64,000 nt of DNA from Marinobacter manganoxydans MnI7-9 (GTDB lineage Bacteria > Pseudomonadota > Gammaproteobacteria > Pseudomonadales > Oleiphilaceae). Both the position numbers and the translations under genes were made by a program. How positions within the stretch are numbered: position 1 is the stretch's first letter; each line of letters starts with the position of its first letter. Shown piece by piece: positions 30,276-39,317 of this stretch. Under the pieces are notes generated by a model. It worked only from the letters and a program-made list of their open reading frames with translations, was not told the origin of the DNA and did not search any database. The DNA lies in the NCBI RefSeq assembly GCF_000235625.1, contig NZ_AGTR01000053.1:124001-188000 (forward strand), written 5' to 3'.

Positions 30276-31310
30276 TCAGTCGCCATCGCTCGAGTTGAAG
30301 CCTCTTACTACGCCAAGTGCGATTGCCGCCTGGTCATTCACCAGCGTGGTCAACTGGGAAATATCAACGTAAAGGCTCTGCAGAGCCCGGAACTGGTCTT
30401 CTTCTTTCAAAGCAGTTGCCATGGGCAGGTGGGCACCGGGAAAGTTCTGCTGAACCTCGTTGAATTGTTTGCGAATGCGGTCTGCCAGGTCGGACGCCCC
30501 CTTTGCTTCCAGCGAAATTTCGAGCCCTGGTAAAAAGTACCGGTTCAGGCCGTCGACAGTCGCCGCGACAGTCTGCAGGCTTTTGCCGCTGCGCCAGGCG
30601 TCCGCGATGTAAGGGGTGCGTTTGTTAATGCCGCGAAGTCCCATGGGTTGGGCCAGCCTTCTTTCTTCCAGAATTTCCAGTGTTGCCATACCCGCTCGGA
30701 TAGTGGTGTCGAAGTACTGCTCGGTCTCCAGATAGTGCGGTCTGAAAGCCTGCCAGCCAGCCATCAATGCGTCACTGTTGCTTTTCACGTGTCCCGCGAC
30801 GTTCGTTAGCAGCTCGCAGGTCCGGGCGACTGGGAGTGAAGTTTCCCCGGCATTGAACTCTTGGTCGAACAGCAGATATTCGATCATCGGGAAGCCTTGC
30901 ACAGCGACACCGGACTGATTGATCACGCTCGGGGTGATCGGTTCGTCGTTTCCGATCAGGTAAGCCGCTTTCCGTGCGATCAGATTCTTCGGATCCGGCC
31001 AGAACTGGAACTGCCAGGAAAGGTTGTTGTTTTCGACCGGGCCGAAATCGACTAAGCGCACCTTCTGCCAGGCCAGGAAGGCATTCAGCCAGGCGGCTTC
31101 CACGTGTTCCCGGCTTCCCTCGGCTGGATTCTGGCAGTAGTCACGGGCGGATTCAGCCAGCTCTCCCGCTTCTGTGGTCAACGATTGATAGCCGGTCGCA
31201 ATGCCTTCATACCACTGCTGGCGGGCCTGGATGTTGGCATCGCTTGCCCACGCCAGGGGCGAGGTTAGTGTCAGGATAGATGTGCACAGCAGTCTGGTGA
31301 TCCCTTGCAT
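30276..31310 (-). CDS. Imelysin-like periplasmic protein with altered GxHxxE motif
   Basis: The product is 344 residues with a Sec signal peptide ending near ASA-like AWAS at residue 23. It belongs to the imelysin/iron-regulated protein A group. At the position of the conserved GxHxxE it reads Gly139-Phe-Pro141-Met-Ile-Glu144, with Pro replacing His. The companion at 32729 keeps the His. It starts 9 bp after the di-haem oxidoreductase stop and extends 14 bp past the ATG-less end of the DUF1513 leader, so it is operonic. Its role in iron uptake is inferred from family and context. Confidence 0.85.
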   Translation of the reverse strand: MQGITRLLCTSILTLTSPLAWASDANIQARQQWYEGIATGYQSLTTEAGELAESARDYCQNPAEGSREHVEAAWLNAFLAWQKVRLVDFGPVENNNLSWQFQFWPDPKNLIARKAAYLIGNDEPITPSVINQSGVAVQGFPMIEYLLFDQEFNAGETSLPVARTCELLTNVAGHVKSNSDALMAGWQAFRPHYLETEQYFDTTIRAGMATLEILEERRLAQPMGLRGINKRTPYIADAWRSGKSLQTVAATVDGLNRYFLPGLEISLEAKGASDLADRIRKQFNEVQQNFPGAHLPMATALKEEDQFRALQSLYVDISQLTTLVNDQAAIALGVVRGFNSSDGD

Positions 31311-31319
31311 GGCTGATCC

Positions 31320-32726
31320 TCAGAGTGAATTCAGGAAATCGATCAGAGCGGATCGATCTTCGGGCGACATCTGGCGGTATCGGTCGGCGGCCGCCTGAGC
31401 CTCGCCACCGTGCCAGAGCACGGCTTCTTCCAGAGTTCGGGCGCGGCCGTCGTGCAGGAACCCGGCTTGCGGATTCACCACTTGGGCCAGGCCAATGCCC
31501 CAGAGCGGCGGGGTTCGCCATTCATTGCCATTGGCCAGGAATTCATCGCGGCCGTCGGCCAGGGCAGGACCCATGTCGTGCAGCAACAGATCCGAATAGG
31601 GCCAGATAGTCTGATTGCTAAGGTCCGGGCGATCGGCAACCTCGCCGGTCTGATGTCTCGGCGTATGGCAGCCAGCGCAGCCACTTTCGTTGAACAGCCT
31701 TGCTCCCTGCCGGACGGATTCAGACTCAATATCTCGACGCGCGGGTATTGCCAGACTCTTGGCGTAGAAGGTCACGAAGTTGGCGACCTTGTCGCTTACT
31801 TCCGGTTCACCGCCATGGGTAAACCACTCACAATTCTGCTCGGGCATGCAGTCGGTTTTAGGTTTCAGAGTAGAGGTCAGTCCCATATCTCCGGCGAACG
31901 CACCCATGCTTTGCTGGTGGACATCGGGCTCGGCTGCCTTCCAGCCGAATCGACCGGGCACTGTCTGTTCCGTTGCCAGATCCCAGACCTGGTTAAGCTT
32001 TCCGGAGATGCCGTTTCCGTCCGCATCATCAGTGTCTTGGAGGGCTTGCAAATCTTCGATGGGGATGGCTTCCAGCAGACCCATTCCGATCATCTGCGGT
32101 GCTACCCGGGGCGATACCAGAAGGTCCTCGGGCAGTGGCCCATAATTTGGGTTCTCAATGCGGTACACGGGCTTGCGCAGTTCCACCACCGTCCCATCCG
32201 CGAGTGTTTCCTTCACTGGCGTCCATTCGACGATCAAATCAGCCTCTGGTTTGGCTGCAGGAAGCGCGGCTGTCTGGAGCTGGCTGCCATATACTGGCGC
32301 CGGTTTAAAACCGTGTTTGCGCAGAATGTCCGCGTCCAGCTCCGGATCAGCAGGGACTGCCAGTCTCAAAAACAGGGAGACCGGCGGCTCGTCGACACCG
32401 GGTGGGTGTCCGCGACCATCCTTGATATGACATCCCTGGCAGGAGTTGGTATTGAACAGCGGGCCCAGGCCGTCACGGGCGTCAGTGCTTGCCGGGGCTT
32501 CGACCCAGGGGTTCCGGAAGAAACTGTTGCCGACACTGAAGTCCAGACGTTTGGTCATGGACAGATTGCCCTGGGGAAGCGAGTAGGCATTGGTGTCTGA
32601 CTGTTGTACGGTGCCCTCACCACCAGAGGCCGGAGATGTCTGGATCGGATAGCCCTCGTGAGTCTGGGCACAAACGTGGGCGCTGGCGATCGCCAGCGCC
32701 CCGATTAAGGCAAGCGGTTTCATCAT
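31320..32726 (-). CDS. Di-haem oxidoreductase (DHOR/putative peroxidase family)
   Basis: The product is 468 residues: an exported protein (signal peptide ending HVCA-Q, about residue 21) with two c-type haem sites, Cys96-QG-Cys-His100 and Cys350-AG-Cys-His354. This matches the PF06537 di-haem oxidoreductase-like family, often called thiol oxidoreductase. It starts 2 bp after the stop of the upstream imelysin lipoprotein and 9 bp before the next gene, so it is part of one operon. A periplasmic redox step linked to iron acquisition is the likely role. It is distinct from CcpA/MauG peroxidases. Confidence 0.88.
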   Translation of the reverse strand: MMKPLALIGALAIASAHVCAQTHEGYPIQTSPASGGEGTVQQSDTNAYSLPQGNLSMTKRLDFSVGNSFFRNPWVEAPASTDARDGLGPLFNTNSCQGCHIKDGRGHPPGVDEPPVSLFLRLAVPADPELDADILRKHGFKPAPVYGSQLQTAALPAAKPEADLIVEWTPVKETLADGTVVELRKPVYRIENPNYGPLPEDLLVSPRVAPQMIGMGLLEAIPIEDLQALQDTDDADGNGISGKLNQVWDLATEQTVPGRFGWKAAEPDVHQQSMGAFAGDMGLTSTLKPKTDCMPEQNCEWFTHGGEPEVSDKVANFVTFYAKSLAIPARRDIESESVRQGARLFNESGCAGCHTPRHQTGEVADRPDLSNQTIWPYSDLLLHDMGPALADGRDEFLANGNEWRTPPLWGIGLAQVVNPQAGFLHDGRARTLEEAVLWHGGEAQAAADRYRQMSPEDRSALIDFLNSL

Positions 32727-32728
32727 GC

Positions 32729-34015
32729 TCAGAACGCGTGGCCGGCATCATCGGGAGACAGGGCTTCAATGCCCAGGTCGCGCGCAGCCTGCTCAATGGA
32801 ACCGGTCTGTGCGACCAGCGCCATGATAGCGCCGTTGACGATACGAGTGCCCTCGGCATTCCCGGGTGCAATCATGGTGTCAAAAGCCATGGGATTTTCG
32901 CTGCTCTCCGCGCGGGCCTTCATTAGCGCCAGGGCTTCCATGGAGGCGTCCAGCTGGTTGTTAAGACGGGCGTCCAGCTCTGGGTCGCTCTGCTGAACCA
33001 GATCAGACAGGGAAGGGCCGGTCACCAGGCTGCCATCCACGCGACGATAGGTACCCGTGTAGACGTTCTGGATACCCTGGCCGTTGTAGTAGTGCGAATT
33101 GTGGGTATTGTCGCTGAAGCAGTCGTGCTCGTCCTCATAGGAGTTGGCTTCCAGAGCAACCTTCATTCGCTCGCCGGCCAGCTCGCCCAGAGACAGTGAA
33201 CCCATGCCGAACAGCATTTTCTGAACACCCTGATTGGCGTCTGCAGCGGTCAATTGCGCCCGGTAGTTGTCACTGGCGCCCGGCGCCCACTGGGCCACCA
33301 TCCACTCGAGGTCGGATACCAGAAGGTCTGTTACCGCATCCAGGTATTCGCCACGACGCTCACAATTGCCATTGGTGCAATCAGCGCCCTTCGCGTAATC
33401 CGTGACCGGACGCTCACCGGCGCCGCTTTCAAAACCGTGGAGATCCTGACCCCAAAGCAGGAATTCAACCGCGTGGTAGCCGGTAGCAACGTTGGCTTCA
33501 GAGCCGCCAACTTCGTTCAGATCTGCGAGCAGTGCAGGGGAAAGAGATGCCACATTCAGTGTCTCACCACCCACATTGATCCTGTTGCTTGCGATGATGT
33601 TTGCGGTGGCACCGGCGTTGCCCAGCTCGTGCTGGTACCCGTCTGCCTTCACATAATCGATCAGGCCTTCATCAAGCGGCCAGGCGTTCAGCTGGCCTTC
33701 CCAGTCATCGACAATAGCATTGCCGAACCGGAACACTTCTGTTTGCTGATAAGGAACCCTAGCTGCCAGCCAGGCTTCTTTTGCGGTCGCCAGATTGGCT
33801 TCGGTCGGATTGGCGATCAAGCGGTCAGTTGCTTCGTCCAGCGCGCGGGCGGTGATCAGGGCATCTTCGTAGTTGGCATGAGCCAGATCGGCGTAGTGAT
33901 CGACCACTGAGTCTTTGGTTGCTGGCTGATAGTCCTTGGTGGACCAGGGATGATTAGCGCAGCCTGCAGTGAGCAGAGCGGTTACTGTCAATGCCAGGGG
34001 TGCTGGACGAAACAT
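32729..34015 (-). CDS. Imelysin family lipoprotein (IrpA-like)
   Basis: The ATG at 34015 is chosen (428 residues) because AAAGGA precedes it. A TTG at 34036 and an ATG at 34024 are upstream in frame but badly spaced. Lipobox LTAG-Cys19. The imelysin motif GxHxxE is intact at Gly179-Tyr-His181-Ala-Val-Glu184, with a second conserved region of HDCFSDNTH type further on. It is the first gene of an operon with the di-haem oxidoreductase, a second imelysin-like protein and DUF1513. A candidate Fur box lies 39 bp upstream of the start. Confidence 0.9.
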   Translation of the reverse strand: MFRPAPLALTVTALLTAGCANHPWSTKDYQPATKDSVVDHYADLAHANYEDALITARALDEATDRLIANPTEANLATAKEAWLAARVPYQQTEVFRFGNAIVDDWEGQLNAWPLDEGLIDYVKADGYQHELGNAGATANIIASNRINVGGETLNVASLSPALLADLNEVGGSEANVATGYHAVEFLLWGQDLHGFESGAGERPVTDYAKGADCTNGNCERRGEYLDAVTDLLVSDLEWMVAQWAPGASDNYRAQLTAADANQGVQKMLFGMGSLSLGELAGERMKVALEANSYEDEHDCFSDNTHNSHYYNGQGIQNVYTGTYRRVDGSLVTGPSLSDLVQQSDPELDARLNNQLDASMEALALMKARAESSENPMAFDTMIAPGNAEGTRIVNGAIMALVAQTGSIEQAARDLGIEALSPDDAGHAF

Positions 34016-34053
34016 GGGCGTCATTCCTTTTCCCAAGTTCTGTTAATAGTAGT

Positions 34054-34072
34054 AATAATGAGAAATATTCGC
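34054..34072 (-). promoter_or_regulatory. Candidate Fur box upstream of the imelysin operon
   Basis: The 19-mer here matches the classic Fur consensus (GATAATGATAATCATTATC) at 13 positions as read on the plus strand, including the uninterrupted ATAATGA. It lies in AT-rich sequence between the imelysin operon and rlmJ, nearer the former. Imelysin genes are iron-repressed in the bacteria where this has been tested, which fits. Confidence 0.5.
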
Positions 34073-34208
34073 GTTAAATATTATGAGTTCCGTTTTATCG
34101 AAACGCAAGCGGGAAACGGACTCGATCGATCAGGTTTGACGATTGTGCTCTTGCCCCGGGCAACCGTGATCGGGCTTAATGGCCCCGTCACCAGGGAGCT
34201 ATTCTTGT

Positions 34209-35048
34209 ATGTTGAGTTATTTGCACGCCTTCCACGCCGGCAATTTCGCCGATGTCCAGAAACATGGAGCCCTGGCACTGGTCCAGACCATGATGCGGGC
34301 GAAGGCCTCCGGTATTGCCTGTTTCGATACCCATGCCGGCAGTGCCATATACGACCTGCGAAGTGAGCGGGCCCGCAAGACTGGAGAAGCCGACCACGGA
34401 GTTCAGAGACTTTGGGGCGCCAGAGATCGGTTGCTGTCCGGGGACTGGAAGCCGTTTCTGGACGTGCTGAAAGGATTCAATGCCGGCGGTGGTGAACTGT
34501 CCGTTTACCCCGGTTCTCCTGCGTGGTTTCAGCATTTTCTACGGGATGGAGATGCGCTGACGCTGTTTGAACTGCATCCATCTGAGGGCGAGCAACTGGC
34601 GGAATGGGCTTCCGAGGCTCCGATTCGGGTGCTCAGACAGGACGGCCTGGCAGGTCTGCTAAGACAGTTGCCTCCCAGACAGCCGCGCCTGCTGACGCTG
34701 ATTGATCCCTCTTACGAGGTCAAAACCGACTACATTGAAGTGGCGCACACTTTGGGGAAAGCATGGCATAAGTGCCGTCATGGCATTTTTCTTGTCTGGT
34801 ACCCGATACTGACCAGTGGCCTGCAGGAACAGTTGAAAGATGCGGTCAGGGGCACTGATGCGCGCAAGATACTCTGCAGTGAGGTGCATCTGAATAATCC
34901 GCCGGAGCGAGGTATGGTCGGATCGGGCATGCTGGTGGTAAACCCACCCTGGGGTTTTGACTCCCGGTTTGCCGCAATGATGAGCGATGTTGCCGGGTCG
35001 GACGTTTTGAATTTGTCTCACGATATTGGTTGGCTGGTTCCTGAGTAA
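34209..35048 (+). CDS. rlmJ: 23S rRNA (adenine-2030-N6)-methyltransferase
   Basis: A 279-residue RlmJ protein starting MLSYLHAFHAGNFADVQKH, the hallmark N-terminus of the family. The ATG at 34209 is used, not the in-frame GTG-type start at 34179. The SAM-binding FDTHAGSA motif is near residue 40. The N6-methyltransferase motif IV is at Asp166 but reads DPSY where E. coli has DPPY. MLVVNPPWGFD is near the C-terminus. It methylates A2030 of 23S rRNA. It is separated by 32 bp from the unknown gene downstream. Confidence 0.93.
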   Translation: MLSYLHAFHAGNFADVQKHGALALVQTMMRAKASGIACFDTHAGSAIYDLRSERARKTGEADHGVQRLWGARDRLLSGDWKPFLDVLKGFNAGGGELSVYPGSPAWFQHFLRDGDALTLFELHPSEGEQLAEWASEAPIRVLRQDGLAGLLRQLPPRQPRLLTLIDPSYEVKTDYIEVAHTLGKAWHKCRHGIFLVWYPILTSGLQEQLKDAVRGTDARKILCSEVHLNNPPERGMVGSGMLVVNPPWGFDSRFAAMMSDVAGSDVLNLSHDIGWLVPE

Positions 35049-35080
35049 TTGAAAGGACGGCAAGCAAGGGAGCAACGAGG

Positions 35081-36349
35081 TTGAAGGATAAGCCAGTAAA
35101 CAAGGCAGGATCCGTGTGGATGCCCGGCGGCCTGATTCCGGTTGAGCAGTGGAAAGTGCCTGAAACGTCCGTGAGACGTTCACTCAAAGATGCGTTGCGC
35201 CATGCCCTGGCCCAGATTCGGGCGGGCGTGGTTGCAGAAAAGGAAGTGTTTGAAAGCCTCGATAACCTTCCGGAACTTTCAGCCGCCCGGCTTGAATCCT
35301 TTGCACCGCGGCCAGATCCAAGCGTGCTGGCGGAAGTGCTATCAAGGGCCCTTGAAGAGCTTGGGCTAAACCATGATTCCGGCAAGAGAGTTGCGTTACT
35401 GGTGGCTCCACCGTTCTCGGGTATTCGTTCTGCCCTTGAGTGTTTTCCCGAGTTTGAATTGCAGCAAGAGGGCGAGGCGGGCCGGTGGTCGCTGATCCTG
35501 CCACCCGAGAATCTGCTTCTTGATGAACAGGGCGCCAGGGAGTGGTGGGACACGCAGGATCTTTCCAGGCCGTGGGTGATTCCGGAACTGGCTGATTTCT
35601 GGCTGCGCCATCTGTCCGGACTGGCTCTGGTTCGGGAATTACTCCGTCGGGTTGCCGCGGGAGGCACTGCTCCTGGTGCTATTGGTTGCTCGAGCTGGTG
35701 TTGGCAATTCTGGTCCTCTTACTTCAGGGATGCGCACTTTTCGCCGATGACACCTTCGCCGATGGCAGCAGTCGAACTTGGTGAATGGTTCGAATCCCTT
35801 GCTGCCGGTGATAGTGATTACTCAATCACGGCCCGAATGGCAGACGATGGCCTTTGGGTATTGCCGATGACGGAAGGAAATGACGGGAAAAAGCGCAAAC
35901 ACAGTGGCTTTCTCCGGGATCTCGCCTCAGTAGCAAGAGGTAATCCCGGTGTTGCGCTGGCCATATGGCGACGCGCGCTGAGAGCCCGCCCTGAAGAAGA
36001 GGCGGGCACGGAGGAATCCGGCCCGGGTTCTTCAGACGGCGGTTCAGTCACCCGGGCCTGGGTTATCCCTTTTGATCAACTGGGTTTGCCAGCGGTCCCC
36101 CAGAGCCAGGGCGACAACATTGGCCTGCTATTGCACGCCCTGCTGTTGCACGATGGACTGGACGCCTCTCATCTGCAGTTGGTAACAGGGGTCGCGGAAC
36201 ATGAGGCAGGGTTTGTGCTGGCACGTCTGGCCCGCGCGGATCTGATTGAGCAGCAGTCATCTGGTGGTCGCTGGCAAGTCACCGCTCAGGGATACCCCTC
36301 GATTCGTCGGCATTTGCAGAGCTGGGGATTTCCGGTCGACACTTTCTAG
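35081..36349 (+). CDS. Unknown 422-residue protein with winged-helix-like C-terminus
   Basis: I do not recognise the family. The TTG start at 35081 follows a weak purine-rich site. Residues ~100-250 read like a degenerate P-loop ATPase: a hydrophobic strand then PPFSGIRSA where a Walker A would be, with no GKT/S. The segment ~290-325 is low-complexity and charged (EEEAGTEESG). The last ~80 residues (DNIGLLLHALLLHDGL...VLARLARADLIEQ) look like a winged helix. It lies 10 bp upstream of an MscS channel gene and probably shares its transcript. Confidence 0.72.
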   Translation: MKDKPVNKAGSVWMPGGLIPVEQWKVPETSVRRSLKDALRHALAQIRAGVVAEKEVFESLDNLPELSAARLESFAPRPDPSVLAEVLSRALEELGLNHDSGKRVALLVAPPFSGIRSALECFPEFELQQEGEAGRWSLILPPENLLLDEQGAREWWDTQDLSRPWVIPELADFWLRHLSGLALVRELLRRVAAGGTAPGAIGCSSWCWQFWSSYFRDAHFSPMTPSPMAAVELGEWFESLAAGDSDYSITARMADDGLWVLPMTEGNDGKKRKHSGFLRDLASVARGNPGVALAIWRRALRARPEEEAGTEESGPGSSDGGSVTRAWVIPFDQLGLPAVPQSQGDNIGLLLHALLLHDGLDASHLQLVTGVAEHEAGFVLARLARADLIEQQSSGGRWQVTAQGYPSIRRHLQSWGFPVDTF

Positions 36350-36359
36350 GAGATGAGTG

Positions 36360-37163
36360 ATGGGTGATCTTGGCATTCGGGAGGCGTTTTCAGCGATCAC
36401 GTCGGAAGCGTTGCTGGAATCGTTGATGGTTGTGCTGCTGGCGACGGGCCTGATCATCGTAATACAGAAGCTGTTTCCGAGAATCGCAGTTAAACTCGGG
36501 GGCAAGCCCCGGTTTTATATCCTGGCGTCGGTGCCCTTGCTGCGATTGATCATTATCGTGGTGACCATCATCGTTGTGGTTCCGATCCTGGTGGAACCTT
36601 CGTTCGAGAACATGGTTGCCATTTTCGGAGCCCTGGGACTGGCTCTCGGGTTTGCCTTCAAGGATTACGCGAACAGCCTGATTGCCGGAATCGTAACCCT
36701 CTACGAAATGCCGTATCGGCCTGGCGACTGGATCGAGGTGGACGGGCAGTACGGAGAGGTCCGTTCGATTGGCACCAGAGCCGCGGAACTTGTTACGCCG
36801 GATGATACCGTGGTGGTGATACCCCACGGCAAACTCTGGGCGTCCCTCATTGCCAACGCCAACAACGGAACGGATAACCTGATGTGCGTGGCGGAGTTCA
36901 ACCTTGAACCCCACCATGACGTCAGCCGGGTTATGGCGCTCTTGCGGGATGTGGCCTACACCTGTCCTCTTACCCGCACGTTCCGGCCTGTCGTGGTGGT
37001 GGTCTCCAACAAACCCTGGGGCATGTGTTATCGGCTGAAGGCATACCCGATCGAGTTGAAGGATCAGTTCCGGTTTATTTCCGAGCTCACTGCAAAGGGC
37101 GCAAGTGCGTTGGCTTCAGAGGGCGTCAGGTTTGTCTCAGTCCCCGTCACCGGAAACCCCTGA
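36360..37163 (+). CDS. MscS-family mechanosensitive channel
   Basis: A 267-residue channel. Three N-terminal membrane helices include the pore-lining GALGLALGFAFKDYANSLIAG. The MscS beta domain follows with RPGDWIEVDGQYGEV, then the alpha/beta C-terminal region. ATG 36360 is favoured over GTG 36357 by its AGGAG spacing. It opens under membrane tension to release solutes on hypo-osmotic shock. The last 27 bp overlap, tail to tail, with the TRAP-type binding protein gene on the other strand. Confidence 0.9.
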   Translation: MGDLGIREAFSAITSEALLESLMVVLLATGLIIVIQKLFPRIAVKLGGKPRFYILASVPLLRLIIIVVTIIVVVPILVEPSFENMVAIFGALGLALGFAFKDYANSLIAGIVTLYEMPYRPGDWIEVDGQYGEVRSIGTRAAELVTPDDTVVVIPHGKLWASLIANANNGTDNLMCVAEFNLEPHHDVSRVMALLRDVAYTCPLTRTFRPVVVVVSNKPWGMCYRLKAYPIELKDQFRFISELTAKGASALASEGVRFVSVPVTGNP

Positions 37164-38240
37164 GCTTTGCTTGCGGGTTTCCGTTTGCTCAATCAATTGA
37201 TTCAACCTGCCGAGAATACGCTGCCCGCTTTCACCGGTGCGCTCGAGGTAAATGTCACGCACCGGCATGCTGGCTTCCCGAAACGCCTCGCGTTCTGAAT
37301 CGGTCAGGCGGACCACTTTCATGTGGCCCCCTTCCAGCATCTGCTCGAGCCGGGTCTGATTCAGCTCCTCCTGAGTCTCCCAGGCGATCTGCGCGACGTC
37401 CTTGAGTCCGTTGTCGAGCCATTGTTGCTGGTTTTCGGGCAAGGCGTCGTACCACTCAAGATTCGAGACCACTGAAGCGACGAACTGGGCCGGTCGCGCC
37501 AGGGTCATGGTGGTCTGCACTTCGTAGAAATCCATTTCCTCGATGGCGAAAACCGGATTGCTCTGGCCATCGATCTTGCGCAGCTGCAGGTCACTGTATA
37601 CCTGGGAATAGGGGATCTGGCTGGGCTCGGCACCATAGGCCCGGAAGGTTTCTTCCGCCATGTCGGAGGTCATGGTTCGGATTCGCTGTCCGGTGAAGTC
37701 TTCCGGCGACCGCAGCGCCTTGTTAGCTGTCCAGGCCATCCAGCCTTCAGGCACGAAACCCAGCAGTTTCATGTTCTGGTTGGCATAGGGCGATTCAAAC
37801 AATTCGAGCAATTCTGCGCTGGCCAGAATCTCTCGTGTAACGTCGGCGTCGTCCGGAAGAACATAGTGCAGCGTGAAGAGACCGACTTCAGGGATGGTGT
37901 TGGCAAGATGCCCGGGGGAGGCGAACGCCAGGCTTATGGAACCATTGCGAACCAGTTCAGTAAGCTGTGCCGAGGTTCCCAGAGAACCGTAGGGAAAAAT
38001 ATCGATTTCAATCCTGCCGTCGGAACGCTCCTCAATCCGTTCCTTCAACGCTTCGGCATAAGCATGCTGAACGCTACCCTCGATCTCCTCAAGGGCAAAA
38101 CGCCAGGTAACCGGGTAATCGGGGGGTTCCGGGACATCGGCGGTCTCGTCCTCACCGCTGGTCTGGCTGTCTGAACAACCGGTCAGTGCAATGGCCAATG
38201 CCAGGCTCAATGGCCAGAACCTGAAACGGACGGTGGGCAT
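37137..38240 (-). CDS. TRAP transporter substrate-binding lipoprotein (DctP family), orphan
   Basis: The product is 367 residues from the ATG at 38240 (GGAG eight bases upstream; a longer frame to 38381 lacks support). It has a lipoprotein signal with lipobox LTGC, then an acidic linker, then a DctP fold (FPYGSLGTSAQLTELVRNGSISLAFASPG; later AYGAEPSQIPYSQVYSDLQLRKIDGQSNP with the ligand-carboxylate Arg region). No DctQ or DctM permease gene is nearby, so it may work with a distant permease or as a sensor-type binding protein. Its 3' end overlaps mscS. Confidence 0.88.
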   Translation of the reverse strand: MPTVRFRFWPLSLALAIALTGCSDSQTSGEDETADVPEPPDYPVTWRFALEEIEGSVQHAYAEALKERIEERSDGRIEIDIFPYGSLGTSAQLTELVRNGSISLAFASPGHLANTIPEVGLFTLHYVLPDDADVTREILASAELLELFESPYANQNMKLLGFVPEGWMAWTANKALRSPEDFTGQRIRTMTSDMAEETFRAYGAEPSQIPYSQVYSDLQLRKIDGQSNPVFAIEEMDFYEVQTTMTLARPAQFVASVVSNLEWYDALPENQQQWLDNGLKDVAQIAWETQEELNQTRLEQMLEGGHMKVVRLTDSEREAFREASMPVRDIYLERTGESGQRILGRLNQLIEQTETRKQSSGVSGDGD

Positions 38241-38379
38241 AACGGGAACTCCAGTTTTCTCGATCCTTGGTTGATATTGCCATACAAGGTAACACAAGAA
38301 TGCGCACTGCCGTGGGTTACGGGGTTGGATTGAATTACACTGTCGACCCAGACGATCAAGTGCATCTAGGAGACAGTTC

Positions 38380-38415
38380 ATGGAGTTTCAGTGTTGGGCA
38401 GGAGGCCGGGAATGA
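38380..38415 (+). CDS. Possible 11-residue leader peptide
   Basis: A mini-ORF ([11 protein letters not shown]) with TAGGAGA five bases before its ATG. Its stop overlaps the EamA start as ATGA. The Shine-Dalgarno of the transporter gene lies inside the mini-ORF. Ribosomes translating it would terminate exactly where the next gene begins, so it may control translation of that gene. There is no evidence that it is made. Confidence 0.35.
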   Translation: MEFQCWAGGRE

Positions 38416-39317
38416 CAAACCAGAAGCAGGCGATGCTCTATGGCCTTGGCACGGTGCTGTTGTGGTCTACCGTGGCAACCGCGTTCAAGCTCTCGCTCAG
38501 AGAGCTCGCGCCCGTTCAGATGCTGCTGATTGCGTGCAGTGCGTCTGTGGTTGTGATGGCCGTCATCCTGATGCTTCAGGGGCGCTGGCACCTGGTGTTC
38601 TCGCTCAGTCGCAAACAGTATGCCCAGTCTTTTGGCATGGGGCTGATCAATCCCTGTCTGTACTATTTCCTGTTGTTCGGTGCCTTTGACCGACTACCCG
38701 CCCAGGAAGCGCAACCGCTGAACTACACCTGGGCTCTGGTGCTGGCCTATATGTCGGTACCCTTTCTGGGGCACCGGCTACGCAAACTGGATATTGTCGC
38801 GGGCCTGATCTGTTATGCCGGGGTCGTGGTGATTGCCACCCGCGGGGCTGTCACTTCGCTGAGCTTCGAGGATCCACTTGGCGTTTCTCTCGCCCTCGGA
38901 AGCACAGTGGTCTGGGCGTCCTACTGGATTATCGCCACACGGGATACCCGAGATCCGGTGGTTGGCCTGTTCCTGAATTTCCTGTGTGGATTGCCGGTGA
39001 TTCTGCTCATTTGCTGGTGGACAGAGGGGCTCAGTTTTGCTCCGGGCACGTCGCTGGCTGCAGCGCTCTATGTAGGCGTGTTCGAGATGGGTATCGCTTT
39101 CGTTCTCTGGTCCTATGCCATGAAAAAAGCGGAGAATACTTCGAAAGTCAGCAACCTGATTTTTATCTCTCCGTTCCTTTCGCTGGTGTTCATCTACTTT
39201 ATTCTGGGCGAGCATATCCTGCCCTCCACATACATTGGCCTGGTTCTGATCATGATGGGGCTATGGATTCAGCAGAAAAAAGTGAAGGATCGGGAAGAGG
39301 CCCTGAACCTTGGCTGA
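38412..39317 (+). CDS. EamA/DMT-family transporter
   Basis: A 301-residue drug/metabolite transporter-type exporter with ten hydrophobic helices in two EamA repeats (first near [18 protein letters not shown], second near [15 protein letters not shown]). ATG 38412 is preceded by AGGAGG. The frame extends upstream to a GTG at 38391 that I reject. The substrate is unknown; members export amino acids or metabolites. The gene overlaps the GIY-YIG gene by 8 bp. Confidence 0.86.
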   Translation: MTNQKQAMLYGLGTVLLWSTVATAFKLSLRELAPVQMLLIACSASVVVMAVILMLQGRWHLVFSLSRKQYAQSFGMGLINPCLYYFLLFGAFDRLPAQEAQPLNYTWALVLAYMSVPFLGHRLRKLDIVAGLICYAGVVVIATRGAVTSLSFEDPLGVSLALGSTVVWASYWIIATRDTRDPVVGLFLNFLCGLPVILLICWWTEGLSFAPGTSLAAALYVGVFEMGIAFVLWSYAMKKAENTSKVSNLIFISPFLSLVFIYFILGEHILPSTYIGLVLIMMGLWIQQKKVKDREEALNLG

